Positions 42,130-51,132 of a stretch of 64,000 nucleotides of DNA are shown piece by piece (positions within the stretch are counted from its first letter, which is position 1; every line of letters begins with the position of its first letter). A model generated the notes under the pieces. The model was not told where the DNA came from, made no database searches, and worked only from the letters and a program-made list of their open reading frames with translations. The translations under genes and the position numbers were made by a program. Origin of the DNA: Dokdonia sinensis (lineage in GTDB: Bacteria; Bacteroidota; Bacteroidia; Flavobacteriales; Flavobacteriaceae); the NCBI RefSeq assembly GCF_003688895.1, contig NZ_REFV01000004.1, positions 186,001-250,000 of the forward strand, read 5' to 3'.

Positions 42130-43206
42130 ATGGCAGGTTATCTATTAAAGAAATTAGGGTATGCGCTGTTAACATTGTTTGGCGTGGTGACCGTTATTTT
42201 TTTATTACTCAATGCCTTACCAGACGACCCAGCAAAGATGATGCTGGATCAAAATCAAAATGAGGAAACGCTAGCTAAAGTTCGCAAGAAATATGGTTTT
42301 GACCAACCACTTACGACTCAATACCTCTATTACCTGAACGACCTCTCCCCTATCTCTTTTCATAAGACTAATGAAAGTCATTACACGTTTCTAGCTGACA
42401 ATAAATATAAAGAAGCGCAACTTTTTACCCTAGGAAAATGGACAACGGTTTTAAAACGTCCTTACCTAAGAGAAAGCTTTCAAAAAACTGGTAAACCTGT
42501 CTCAGAAGTGATTGCAGAAACCCTGCCCAACACCGTTGTTCTGGCTGTAAGCGCTATTACCATTGCGATTATAATAGGAATTATTTTGGGGATTGTCTCT
42601 GCGCAAATGCGGGATACTTGGGTAGATAGATTGATACAAGTGGTGAGCACGTTTGGGATGAGTGTCCCTAGTTTTTTTAGTGCCATTATTTTTGCTTGGC
42701 TTTTTGGGTATGTGTTACATGAGTACACAAATCTCAATATGACAGGAAGTTTGTATGCTATGGATGATTTTGGCGAAGGAGTGACCATCCAATGGAAAAA
42801 TCTGATTCTGCCTGCTTTTGTCCTCGGAATACGACCGCTAGCGGTGGTAATACAGCTGATGCGCAATTCGCTTCTTGAAGTTTATAATCAAGAATACATC
42901 CGTACTGCGAGAGCAAAAGGACTATCCTCCATACAGATTATAAAAAAACACGCTTTAAAAAACGCTTTAAATCCTGTTGTTACCGCGGTCTCGGGATGGT
43001 TTGCCTCGATGCTTGCGGGAGCCGTTTTTGTAGAATATATTTTTGGGTGGAACGGTTTAGGAAAAGAAATAGTAGATGCACTTAATACCAAAGACCTCCC
43101 TATCATTACTGGAGCGGTGCTTATAATCGCAACCCTTTTTATCTTGATTAATATTCTGGTAGATGTCATTTACGGCTGGTTAGATCCAAAAGTTAGAATG
43201 AATTGA
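42130..43206 (+). CDS. ABC transporter permease, DppB/OppB type
   Basis: 358 aa with six membrane segments. YGFDQPLTTQYLYYL is the N-terminal family signature, and the EAA loop is EYIRTARAKGLSSIQIIKKHALKNALNPVVT. EYIFGWNGLGKEIVDALNTKDLPIITG is characteristic of peptide/nickel permeases. A long periplasmic insertion (residues about 65-130) sets it off from E. coli DppB. The partner permease, ATPases and binding protein are not adjacent. It starts 4 bases after the DoxX stop. Confidence 0.92.
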   Translation: MAGYLLKKLGYALLTLFGVVTVIFLLLNALPDDPAKMMLDQNQNEETLAKVRKKYGFDQPLTTQYLYYLNDLSPISFHKTNESHYTFLADNKYKEAQLFTLGKWTTVLKRPYLRESFQKTGKPVSEVIAETLPNTVVLAVSAITIAIIIGIILGIVSAQMRDTWVDRLIQVVSTFGMSVPSFFSAIIFAWLFGYVLHEYTNLNMTGSLYAMDDFGEGVTIQWKNLILPAFVLGIRPLAVVIQLMRNSLLEVYNQEYIRTARAKGLSSIQIIKKHALKNALNPVVTAVSGWFASMLAGAVFVEYIFGWNGLGKEIVDALNTKDLPIITGAVLIIATLFILINILVDVIYGWLDPKVRMN

Positions 43207-43316
43207 TTAACTTAAACTTAAGCTCGTTTCTAAAAAATTGAATGAAACACCATCTACTCCAATAACAAAACTAAATAATTCAATACACTTACCTTTGTGG
43301 TACAAAATAGAACATT

Positions 43317-44066
43317 ATGAGAAAAAATATAGTAGCCGGAAACTGGAAAATGAACAAGGATCTCCCAGAAACTATTGCGCTGGCAGAGGAACTTAAAAAA
43401 CAAGAAAATACAGGAACGGCAGAGGTTATCGTGGCTCCTACGTATGTTAGTTTGTATGCGGCTTATGAACGCTTTCGCGAAAGCGGAATTACCGTCGCCG
43501 CCCAAAATATGCACCAAGCTACAAGTGGTGCTTATACTGGGGAAATAAGCGCAGGGATGCTTAAAAGCGTAGGTGTAGAAACGGTCATTTTAGGCCACAG
43601 CGAGCGCCGTGCCTATTTTGCCGAAGGCGATGAACTCCTTGCCAAAAAAGTAGACACAGCTCTCGAAAATGAAATGCGCGTAATTTTCTGTTTCGGAGAA
43701 GAACTAGAAGAACGAAAAGGAGAAAAACACTTTGACGTTGTGGAAAGCCAACTCAAAAACGCCCTTTTTCATCTCCCAGCAGATGCCTGGAAACATATTG
43801 TTCTTGCTTATGAACCTGTATGGGCCATCGGAACTGGTGAAACCGCATCTCCTGAGCAAGCGCAAGATATGCACGCATTCATTAGAAAGACTGTTGCAAC
43901 AAAATATAACGAAACCGTTGCCGATGATGTAGCCATACTCTACGGTGGCTCAGTAAAGCCTAATAATGCAAAAGAAATTTTCTCAAAGCCAGATGTAGAT
44001 GGTGGACTCATAGGCGGTGCTTCACTTAATGCAGAAGACTTCTTTGCAATCGTAAATGCGTTTTAA
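43317..44066 (+). CDS. tpiA: Triosephosphate isomerase
   Basis: 249 aa. N terminus RKNIVAGNWKMNKDL (Asn, Lys of the active site), ILGHSERRAYF with the catalytic His, AYEPVWAIGTG with the catalytic Glu, and ILYGGSVKPNNA for phosphate binding. It interconverts dihydroxyacetone phosphate and glyceraldehyde-3-phosphate. A palindrome copy (43470-43485) encodes ERFRESG on a surface helix. A TACCTTTG -7-like motif lies at 43290-43297. Confidence 0.97.
   Translation: MRKNIVAGNWKMNKDLPETIALAEELKKQENTGTAEVIVAPTYVSLYAAYERFRESGITVAAQNMHQATSGAYTGEISAGMLKSVGVETVILGHSERRAYFAEGDELLAKKVDTALENEMRVIFCFGEELEERKGEKHFDVVESQLKNALFHLPADAWKHIVLAYEPVWAIGTGETASPEQAQDMHAFIRKTVATKYNETVADDVAILYGGSVKPNNAKEIFSKPDVDGGLIGGASLNAEDFFAIVNAF
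43470..43485. repeat. 16-bp palindrome copy 10 (in tpiA)
   Basis: Perfect CGCTTTCGCGAAAGCG; frame RFRES. Confidence 0.95.
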
Positions 44067-44119
44067 ATAAGTTTTGGCTTTTGGCTTTTGGCTTTTGATA
44101 AACGAAACTAACAAACAAG

Positions 44120-44147
44120 AAAGAGCGACACATTGTGGCTCTTTTTT
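44120..44147 (+). terminator. Intrinsic terminator after tpiA
   Basis: AAGAGC...GCTCTT hairpin followed by seven Ts; a triple TTTTGGC tandem repeat (44071-44097) precedes it. Confidence 0.7.
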
Positions 44148-44192
44148 TATGGGTTTCAATTTTCAGTATCTTTAATGTATAAAATAACTGCT

Positions 44193-44711
44193 ATGAAAAT
44201 TTTACTCGGTTTTACATCCCTTATATTCCTATTTACATCTTGCGGAACACAACAAACGATTACTGCTCAAAATACAGACGGTTCAGTTACACTATTTGAT
44301 AATGGTGCTAGCCACGTTATCATTGCGCCAAATGGCAATGTAGGCATCGGGCAAAAAAATCCGCAGGATAAGCTGGAGGTCAATGGGCAGATACACGCAA
44401 AGTCTGTAAAAGTAGATTTAAAGGAGTGGGCAGATTTTGTTTTTGAAGATGGTTATGATTTGACTCCATTGCCCGAGCTTGAGCAATTTATTAAAACGAA
44501 CGGCCACTTACCTGACGTACCTTCGGCGGGCGAGGTTGCAAAGGATGGGATTGAACTCGGTGCGATGAATAGATTGCTACTTCAAAAAATTGAGGAACTC
44601 ACACTGCACCTCATTCAAAAGGAAAAAGACATAGACTCGCTTTCGGCTAATTATTATAATCTTTTAAAGCGCGTAAAAGTTCTAGAAACTAAGACCCCTA
44701 AAGAAGACTAA
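44193..44711 (+). CDS. Lipoprotein with tail-fibre-like repeat and coiled coil
   Basis: 172 aa from ATG 44193; the lipobox is IFLFTSCGTQQ. NGNVGIGQKNPQDKLEVNGQIHAKSVKV is the beta-repeat found at the base of trimeric fibres and S74-type chaperone tails, and the C terminus is a coiled coil (MNRLLLQKIEELTLHLIQKEKDIDSL). Such domains are frequent in flavobacterial surface proteins. The stop and the next ATG share a base. Confidence 0.78.
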   Translation: MKILLGFTSLIFLFTSCGTQQTITAQNTDGSVTLFDNGASHVIIAPNGNVGIGQKNPQDKLEVNGQIHAKSVKVDLKEWADFVFEDGYDLTPLPELEQFIKTNGHLPDVPSAGEVAKDGIELGAMNRLLLQKIEELTLHLIQKEKDIDSLSANYYNLLKRVKVLETKTPKED

Positions 44712-46336
44712 TGCGGTATTCTCTTGTAATTGCTCTTGTTGTTTCCTTTTTCGCGAAAGCGTTATTATCATCGTTATATGCACAAGATGACAGGTTTTAC
44801 ATACGCGCCGTTACTGATGATATTGAGATTCCAACCTCAGCAAGTGATTCTGTGGTGAGCTACGAAGGAACCGATACCCGATTGCAAAAGCTGTTTAACA
44901 AGCACAATGTAAAAGTCTTTAGACGAGGCTTCAAATTTGCTGAGAGAGACAAACTAAAACGCACCTTTTTTGGGATTGCGACAACGCAAGAATTTCAAAG
45001 TGACTTATTAAAACTGACTGATCTTTTTGAATTTGGCGAAAGCTTTACTGCCCAAAGTCTCAAGATTTATGAACCCAACGATTATGGACAAACCAGCGTC
45101 ACTGGGCAAGGGCTAGGTGCAAATGCATTCCTGGATTATTACGATTTTATAGATGTACCAAAAGCGTGGTACTACACCACGGGTAGTCCAGATATTATCG
45201 TTGGTATTTCTGATGCTATTGTAGACCCAGACGATCCAGAGTTTGCCGGCAAAACAAAACAGATTACAAAAAGTAGTTATTCCCACGGACACGGGATGAG
45301 CGTAGGAGCCACAGCGGTGGCAAATGGCGATAATGGGATAGGAATTCCAGGTGTATGTTACGATTGTAGCGTCGTAACTGCAAATTACGGTAGCTTTAAA
45401 GAGCTCAAACCACTTGTCACGCTGGCAAATGCGGGAGCAAGAGTCATTAACTGTAGCTGGGGAAGCACCCGATACTATGATACTGCACAAGAGGTTATCT
45501 ATGAACTTGCGGCAAAAGGTGTTGTGGTGGTCTCGCTACCTCACAATAAATCGTATAATAAAACCAAAGGGAAAATGATACACTATCCCGGCGGTTATGA
45601 TAAGGTCATAAATGTAGGCTCCATACAGCATCGTAATCCTGATGCGTTAGAGTCTGTAAAGATAGAAGAGCGCAATGGTAAATATTACTTTGCAAACGTG
45701 GCAAACTATCTGGGTGCTCACGGTGGTTTTAAGGATAATGACCTGACTAAGGAAATGAAGTTTTATGAAATTTCTATAAATAACCTAGACTCCACGGTAG
45801 ATATTATGGCGCCTGGAACCTTTATATTCAGATACGGGCGTTACGCAGAAAATAAGCGCGAGGCTCTATATAATCTATCACCAGCTACATCCCCTTCGGC
45901 GCCTCTGGTTACGGGGACTATCGGCTTGATGTTATCCCTTAATCCCTGCCTTTCGGTAGACGAGGTGGATAGTATTATAAAACTAACTTCCACAAATATT
46001 GACTCTATTTATGTAAATAAACCTTACTATGGTAAATACGGAGCAGGTACTTTAAACACGGGACGTGCGGTCAAGATGGTACACAATATGCTGGAGTTTT
46101 CTGAGTATGCAACGATCCAGAATCAAGATTTTGCTAGATGGGATTTAACGATGGATGCGCCTTATAAAGTAAAATTGCGAGAAGTCCGCTTTCGCGAAAG
46201 CGTAAACCTCAACATTACCGCTCGCGAGGAAATTAAGATCGAAGAAGAAACTGTACTTTTGCCCTCCGAAAATGGAAGTATCTTTTTAGGTATTGATCCG
46301 AAAGCCAGATACGACTGTAAAAATTTCTCACAATGA
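44711..46336 (+). CDS. Exported subtilisin-like serine protease (S8)
   Basis: 541 aa with a signal peptide (LVIALVVSFFAKALLSSLYAQ). The triad is Asp in VGISDAIVD, His in SSYSHGHGMSVGATAVA and Ser in ATSPSAPLVTGTIGLM. The frame-coupled start (TAATG) links it to the lipoprotein, and its own end overlaps prmA by 4 bases. There is a half-palindrome in the signal peptide (44750) and a perfect copy near the C terminus (46187, VRFRESV). No T9SS tail is visible. Confidence 0.9.
   Translation: MRYSLVIALVVSFFAKALLSSLYAQDDRFYIRAVTDDIEIPTSASDSVVSYEGTDTRLQKLFNKHNVKVFRRGFKFAERDKLKRTFFGIATTQEFQSDLLKLTDLFEFGESFTAQSLKIYEPNDYGQTSVTGQGLGANAFLDYYDFIDVPKAWYYTTGSPDIIVGISDAIVDPDDPEFAGKTKQITKSSYSHGHGMSVGATAVANGDNGIGIPGVCYDCSVVTANYGSFKELKPLVTLANAGARVINCSWGSTRYYDTAQEVIYELAAKGVVVVSLPHNKSYNKTKGKMIHYPGGYDKVINVGSIQHRNPDALESVKIEERNGKYYFANVANYLGAHGGFKDNDLTKEMKFYEISINNLDSTVDIMAPGTFIFRYGRYAENKREALYNLSPATSPSAPLVTGTIGLMLSLNPCLSVDEVDSIIKLTSTNIDSIYVNKPYYGKYGAGTLNTGRAVKMVHNMLEFSEYATIQNQDFARWDLTMDAPYKVKLREVRFRESVNLNITAREEIKIEEETVLLPSENGSIFLGIDPKARYDCKNFSQ
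46187..46202. repeat. 16-bp palindrome copy 11 (in S8 protease gene)
   Basis: Perfect CGCTTTCGCGAAAGCG; frame RFRES. Confidence 0.95.
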
Positions 46337-47199
46337 CCCCGATTTATCTAGAATATACCTTTGAAGTAACGCCAAAAGACCCTGGAGCAGATATCCTTAT
46401 TGCACAACTTGGAGAGGCTGGATTTGAAAGTTTTGTAGAAAATGAAACTGGTGTTGTTGCCTATATCCAAAAGCACGAGGCGTTTCCAGATGCTGACGAG
46501 ATTGAAGATTATTCGACAATTTTATCTGTGGTTGACTTGATGGAATCTAAGCTTTTTAAAGTGAGTTATACCGCTATTGAAATTGAACAAGTAAACTGGA
46601 ATGAGGAATGGGAAAAGCATTTTGAGCCCATCGAAGTAGATGGGAGATGTGCGGTGCGAGCGCCCTTTCACGACAAAACCGATGTGGAATATGATATCGT
46701 GATAGAGCCTAAAATGTCCTTTGGCACAGGCCATCACGAGACCACACATATGATGATTAAGCATTTGCTTAAAATGGATGTTACTAATAAAAAAACACTG
46801 GATATGGGTTCTGGAACAGGTGTTCTCGCTATCCTCGCCGAAATGCTCGGAGCACACCCCATAGACGCTATAGACATAGACAACTGGTGCTACCTGAACG
46901 CTGTCGAAAATGCCGAACGTAACGGGATGAAACACATCACGGCTCTTGAAGGTGATGCAAGCTTGCTTAAAGGAAAAAAATACGACCTCATCATCGCAAA
47001 CATAAACCGAAACATCTTGTTACAAGATATCCCGACCTACGCAAACTGTCTCACGAACAATGGTGTCTTGCTACTAAGCGGATTTTACACAGAGGATATT
47101 CCGCTCATTTCAGAAAAGTGCAATGAGCATAGTCTTTATTTTATTTCCAATTTTGAACGCAATAATTGGGTCGCTTGTAAGTTTGAAAAACGTAACTAA
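46333..47199 (+). CDS. prmA: Ribosomal protein L11 methyltransferase
   Basis: 288 aa. SAM motif I LDMGSGTGVLAILAEMLG, acidic loop DAIDIDNWCYLNAVENAERNG, and YDLIIANINRNILLQDIPTYA, the PrmA signature; SFGTGHHETTHMMI is the substrate-loop motif. It trimethylates ribosomal protein L11. ATGA overlap with the protease; clpS follows 33 bases later. Confidence 0.96.
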   Translation: MTPIYLEYTFEVTPKDPGADILIAQLGEAGFESFVENETGVVAYIQKHEAFPDADEIEDYSTILSVVDLMESKLFKVSYTAIEIEQVNWNEEWEKHFEPIEVDGRCAVRAPFHDKTDVEYDIVIEPKMSFGTGHHETTHMMIKHLLKMDVTNKKTLDMGSGTGVLAILAEMLGAHPIDAIDIDNWCYLNAVENAERNGMKHITALEGDASLLKGKKYDLIIANINRNILLQDIPTYANCLTNNGVLLLSGFYTEDIPLISEKCNEHSLYFISNFERNNWVACKFEKRN

Positions 47200-47232
47200 T
47201 TTTATTATTTTAGTACTGTTATGAAGTTGAAT

Positions 47233-47508
47233 ATGTCTACGAAAGAAAAATACCAAGAGGATTTAGACGTCCTGACAGAGGATACGCCTAAACACGAGAT
47301 TATACTCTATAATGATGACGTAAACACCTTTGACCACGTTATAAACACACTTGTCTATGCCTGTGATCACGAGGAAGAACAAGCACATCAATGTGCTTTA
47401 CTTGTTCACTATAAAGGGAAATGTTCTGTAAAAAGTGGTGAGTATGACGATTTAAAGCCTCGCTGTTCTAAGTTGTTACAGGCTGGGTTGAGTGCGGAGA
47501 TAGTGTAG
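47233..47508 (+). CDS. clpS: ATP-dependent Clp protease adaptor ClpS
   Basis: 91 aa from ATG 47233 (an in-frame ATG at 47221 would add four residues). HEIILYNDDVNTFDHVINTLVYACDHEEEQAHQCALLVHYKGKCSVKSG is the ClpS fold with the N-degron pocket. It hands N-end-rule substrates to ClpAP-type unfoldases. Next to prmA, a common flavobacterial pairing. Confidence 0.94.
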   Translation: MSTKEKYQEDLDVLTEDTPKHEIILYNDDVNTFDHVINTLVYACDHEEEQAHQCALLVHYKGKCSVKSGEYDDLKPRCSKLLQAGLSAEIV

Positions 47509-47521
47509 ATGATTTATTATT

Positions 47522-47824
47522 ATGACGAAATTTTTAAAAATCAGTATACTGTTATTGAGTATAACCTTAGCATCTTGCGGCGCATCTAGGAATATAGATA
47601 ATAGCAAGAGAGATGGTAGTTCCTTTGAGAAAGCGATTCTTGTCAAGAGTATTTCAGAGGAATACGACTATGTAAGATCAAACTGTTCTGGATGTCAATT
47701 GAAAGGGCAAGCACTTGTCTTTGACAAGAAAAAGCCCTATGATATTCTCACCGCTACTACACCTGATGGTAAAGAAAAACAGTACTATTTTGATATTTCA
47801 AAATTTTATGGGAAAGGGTTCTAA
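47522..47824 (+). CDS. Small lipoprotein, unknown
   Basis: 100 aa with a lipobox (LLLSITLASCGAS, Cys near 19). The mature part has NCSGCQLKGQALVFDKKKPYDILTATTPDGKEKQYYFDISKFYGKGF, with a CSGC pair that could form a disulfide. It follows clpS by 13 bases. No family recognised. Confidence 0.65.
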   Translation: MTKFLKISILLLSITLASCGASRNIDNSKRDGSSFEKAILVKSISEEYDYVRSNCSGCQLKGQALVFDKKKPYDILTATTPDGKEKQYYFDISKFYGKGF

Positions 47825-47874
47825 ATATTATTTGTTTAGAAACACGACTTGTCATAACATTTCCCAAAAATAAA

Positions 47875-47905
47875 TTGCCCTTCCCTACTCCTTTGCTTAT
47901 TTTTG
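47875..47905 (+). promoter_or_regulatory. Bacteroidetes-type promoter of sucC
   Basis: TTG at 47875-47877 and TATTTTTG at 47898-47905 separated by 20 bases; leader of about 25 bases to the sucC start. Confidence 0.7.
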
Positions 47906-47936
47906 TGTTGCATTTTTAAGCATTAAAAATTCAACT

Positions 47937-49130
47937 ATGAACTTACACGAATATCAAGGAAAGGAAATATTAAATAGTTTTGGCGTGCGCATACAGCGCG
48001 GTCTTGTGGCAAGTACTCCAGAGGAGGCAGTAAACGCCGCAAAAAAACTTACCGAAGAGACAGGAACCGGATGGCACGTCATTAAAGCGCAAGTACACGC
48101 CGGTGGCCGTGGAAAAGGTGGCGGAGTAAAACTTGCAAAAAACCTTGATGAAGTAAAAACTATAGCTGGAAAAATCATCGGGATGAATCTGGTAACCCCT
48201 CAAACAAGTGCCGAAGGTAAAAAAGTTCACCAAGTACTCATCGCCGAGGACGTATATTACCCTGGAGATAATGAGCCAGAAGAATATTATATGTCTGTGC
48301 TCCTTAACCGTGCGACAGGTCGCAATATGATTATGTATTCTACCGAGGGCGGTATGGATATCGAGACCGTGGCAGAGGAAACACCGCATCTTATCTTTCA
48401 CGAAGAGATCGATCCTGCCGTTGGACTTCAAGGCTTTCAAGCACGTCGCATTGCCTTTAACTTAGGGTTGAGCGGTACCGCATTTAAAGAAATGACAAAG
48501 TTTGTATTTGCGCTTTACAAAGCCTACACAAATTCTGATAGCTCACTTTTTGAAATCAATCCTGTGTTGAAAACGAGTGACGATAAGATTATGGCCGTAG
48601 ATGCTAAGGTATCTCTGGACGACAATGCACTTTTCCGTCATAAGGATTACGCTGCGATGCGTGATAAGCGTGAGGAAAACCCAGTAGAAGTTGAAGCTGG
48701 TGAGAAGGGATTAAACTACGTAGACCTAGACGGAAACGTAGGATGTATGGTAAACGGTGCTGGACTTGCAATGGCAACAATGGATCTGATTAAGCAAGCT
48801 GGTGGAGAACCTGCAAACTTCTTAGATGTAGGAGGAACTGCAGATGCAGAGCGTGTAGAGGCTGCCTTTAATTTGATACTAAAAGACCCTGCTGTAAAGG
48901 CAATCTTGGTAAACATATTTGGAGGTATTGTGCGTTGTGATCGTGTAGCACAGGGAATTGTAGATGCTTACAAGAATATGGGGACGATAGATGTGCCTAT
49001 TATCGTACGCCTTCAAGGAACCAATGCAGACATCGCAAAAGAATTAATTGATAATTCTGGGCTAGATGTACAAAGTGCAATCGAGTTTCAAGAGGCTGCA
49101 GATAAAGTGCAAGCCGTGCTGAACAAATAA
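47937..49130 (+). CDS. sucC: Succinyl-CoA ligase (ADP-forming) beta subunit
   Basis: 397 aa, full length. MNLHEYQGKEILNSFGV, the ATP-grasp segment KAQVHAGGRGKGGGVKLAKN, LFEINPVLKT and the CoA-ligase motif ILVNIFGGIVRCDRVAQGIV are all canonical. With the SucD subunit, not in the window, it makes succinate, ATP and CoA in the TCA cycle. It has its own promoter and a terminator. Confidence 0.97.
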   Translation: MNLHEYQGKEILNSFGVRIQRGLVASTPEEAVNAAKKLTEETGTGWHVIKAQVHAGGRGKGGGVKLAKNLDEVKTIAGKIIGMNLVTPQTSAEGKKVHQVLIAEDVYYPGDNEPEEYYMSVLLNRATGRNMIMYSTEGGMDIETVAEETPHLIFHEEIDPAVGLQGFQARRIAFNLGLSGTAFKEMTKFVFALYKAYTNSDSSLFEINPVLKTSDDKIMAVDAKVSLDDNALFRHKDYAAMRDKREENPVEVEAGEKGLNYVDLDGNVGCMVNGAGLAMATMDLIKQAGGEPANFLDVGGTADAERVEAAFNLILKDPAVKAILVNIFGGIVRCDRVAQGIVDAYKNMGTIDVPIIVRLQGTNADIAKELIDNSGLDVQSAIEFQEAADKVQAVLNK

Positions 49131-49567
49131 AATTTATAAACACTATATCTTTTAATCCCGTTTTCTACTAAGAAAGCGGGATTTTTATTGGACTATACTT
49201 CTATAAAAAAAACCATCTAAATAAATTTAGATGGTCCTTTTTCAGTTAAGTAGGTTTTTAATATCGTCGTTTGGAGCTTCGATACTAAAGGTTATTAATC
49301 AAATCAACTTATGAATTGGGGTTCACAATAATGATGATGTAAATATAATGCGGATAATCTTATAAAACAAACAAATTGTGTATTTCATCATACTAAATAT
49401 GTATTTCGTCGACGTTTTTAATATCATTTACAACTTAAACAACTCAAATACAGCAACTTGATCATAAATGTTAAATTTTAATATAATTTCTCTACACAAT
49501 TCATTATTGAGCCTAAATTAAATTTTTACAAGATTAAACCTTAAGTCCTATCTTTAGTCAAAAGCTT
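49131..49567. other. Intergenic region before the ECF sigma gene
   Basis: 437 bases. The first 105 hold two terminator hairpins; the rest is very A/T-rich with no gene, repeat or palindrome copy that I can see. An autoregulated promoter of the sigma operon would lie at its right end. Confidence 0.6.
49154..49187 (+). terminator. Intrinsic terminator after sucC
   Basis: AATCCCGTTTTCT / AGAAAGCGGGATT stem with a 4-base loop and T tract. A second A/T-rich hairpin ACCATCTAAA / TTTAGATGGT follows at 49212-49235. Confidence 0.85.
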
Positions 49568-50116
49568 GTGATAGAGACCGAAATATCAGAACAACGTCTT
49601 ATATCTCTTCTTAAGGAAGGAGATACTGGCGCGTTTTCTACTCTGGTAAAACAATTTCAGGAGCGTTTATATTGGCACATTCGGAATATCGTAAAGAATC
49701 ACGATGACACGGATGACGTGCTACAAAACGTCTTTATTAAAGTATATCGCAATATAGACAAGTTTAAGGGAGACAGTAAATTATACACTTGGCTCTATCG
49801 TATTGCTAGTAATGAGGCTATCACTTTTATCAATAAACGAGCAAAACAGCAATCCATCACTTCAGAAGAATTGCAGATAAGGACTATAAATAATCTAGAA
49901 AGTGATGTTTATTTTGAAGGTACCGAAATTCAGCTTAAACTGCAGCGTGCTATTGCCACGCTACCATCTAAACAACAGCAGGTGTTCCAAATGAAGTATT
50001 TTGAAGATATTACTTATGAAACGATGAGCGAAATTTTAGAAACCTCTGTTGGAGCACTTAAGAGTTCCTATCATATTGCGACTAAAAAAATTACAGAACA
50101 TTTAAAGAATAATTAA
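49568..50116 (+). CDS. RNA polymerase ECF sigma factor
   Basis: 182 aa beginning at GTG 49568. Region 2 is LVKQFQERLYWHIRNIVKNHDDTDDVLQNVFIKVYRNIDKFKGDSKLYTWLYRIASNEAI and region 4 is RAIATLPSKQQQVFQMKYFEDITYETMSEILETSVGALKSSYHIATKKI, with no extra domain. It would direct RNA polymerase to an envelope-stress or similar regulon. First gene of a three-gene operon with a putative anti-sigma and a Spy-like sensor. Confidence 0.93.
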   Translation: MIETEISEQRLISLLKEGDTGAFSTLVKQFQERLYWHIRNIVKNHDDTDDVLQNVFIKVYRNIDKFKGDSKLYTWLYRIASNEAITFINKRAKQQSITSEELQIRTINNLESDVYFEGTEIQLKLQRAIATLPSKQQQVFQMKYFEDITYETMSEILETSVGALKSSYHIATKKITEHLKNN

Positions 50117-50140
50117 ACCTTGCGGACATTTTAATGTCAT

Positions 50141-50677
50141 ATGATTATGAAACCTAAAGATTTACATAACGACAAACCTAACTTTAAGTTACCAGATGGC
50201 TATTTTAATAGTTTTGCTGAGGAACTGAGTGCTCAGATTGCTCTAGAAAAAGTATTGGGCGGAAAGGCGAAGTTAGGTTTTGATATCCCAGAGGGTTATT
50301 TTGAAAGTTTTGAAGGTAGAATGAGTACGCTTTCGCGAAAGCGCATACTTAATAATAACACAGAAAACACCAAGGTCATTAAACTTAACTCAAAAAAATG
50401 GCTCTGGACCGCTGCTAGTATCGCCGCAATAGCATTAGTTATTATCAGTGTTTTCCCTTGGTCAACTGCTGAATCACCTACATTTGATTCATTAGAAATT
50501 GCCGAAATTGAAGCTTATGTGGAAGACCGAGACATTGCATTTTCAGATTATGAGTTAGGAGATATGCTTACTGATGATGCCTTTGAAAGTCTAGAAAGCA
50601 CAGCATACATAGAGGATGCAGCGCTTGTAGAATATTTAGAAAATAACTTAGAAGATGGTTCCATCTTTATAGAATAA
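50141..50677 (+). CDS. Putative anti-sigma/regulatory membrane protein
   Basis: 178 aa with one transmembrane segment at about residues 87-106 (WLWTAASIAAIALVIISVF). The cytoplasmic part has two copies of a motif: FKLPDGYFNSFAEEL and FDIPEGYFESFEGRM; the external part is strongly acidic. The topology and its position right after an ECF sigma gene suggest an anti-sigma factor, though no zinc motif is visible. The palindrome at 50328 encodes TLSRKRI just before the membrane segment. Confidence 0.7.
   Translation: MIMKPKDLHNDKPNFKLPDGYFNSFAEELSAQIALEKVLGGKAKLGFDIPEGYFESFEGRMSTLSRKRILNNNTENTKVIKLNSKKWLWTAASIAAIALVIISVFPWSTAESPTFDSLEIAEIEAYVEDRDIAFSDYELGDMLTDDAFESLESTAYIEDAALVEYLENNLEDGSIFIE
50328..50343. 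repeat. 16-bp palindrome copy 12 (in putative anti-sigma gene)
   Basis: Perfect CGCTTTCGCGAAAGCG; frame LSRKR. The left flank GTA and right flank CATAC partly extend the symmetry. Confidence 0.95.
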
Positions 50678-50682
50678 AAATT

Positions 50683-51132
50683 ATGAAATTAAAAATGCTC
50701 ATACTTGCTGTTTTTATTACAGCATCACTAGCGGCTCAAGAGGATCGTAAGGAGAAGATTAAGGCACTTAAGGTAGCTCACATCAGTCAAGAACTGGAAC
50801 TTACTCCTAAACAAGCTCAAGAGTTTTGGCCCATTTATAACGTATACGAGGCCAAAATGGATAAAATACGCGATACAGAACGTACAATGATGCGATCATT
50901 AAAAGAAGATTGGGAGCAACTCTCAGAAACACAGGCCAAAGATGCGTTGCGCACCATTCTCAAGGCTGATCAAGACAAGAACAGTGCGAGGGAAACACTT
51001 ATAACGCAACTTAAGAACACGCTTTCTTCTAAAAAGACCCTTGTTCTTTTAAAAGCTGAAGAAGATTTTAAACGCAAGCTTATTAAGCAATTAAGGGGTG
51101 ACAGAAAAGGCTCAAGACCAGACCGCAATTAA
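50683..51132 (+). CDS. Spy/CpxP-like periplasmic sensor of the ECF operon
   Basis: 149 aa with a signal peptide (LKMLILAVFITASLAAQ). The mature protein is all-helical and highly charged: ISQELELTPKQAQEFWPIYNVYEAKMDKI resembles the LTxxQ repeat of Spy/CnrX-type proteins. It starts 6 bases after the anti-sigma stop. It probably senses misfolded protein or metal in the periplasm and signals through its neighbour. Its 3' end overlaps a convergent gene by 4 bases. Confidence 0.78.
   Translation: MKLKMLILAVFITASLAAQEDRKEKIKALKVAHISQELELTPKQAQEFWPIYNVYEAKMDKIRDTERTMMRSLKEDWEQLSETQAKDALRTILKADQDKNSARETLITQLKNTLSSKKTLVLLKAEEDFKRKLIKQLRGDRKGSRPDRN

Noticed and set aside
44069-44097. TTTTGGC triple repeat as a phase-variation tract
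   Set aside because: It is intergenic after the tpiA stop and outside any promoter spacing that I can define; three units are too few to support a claim.
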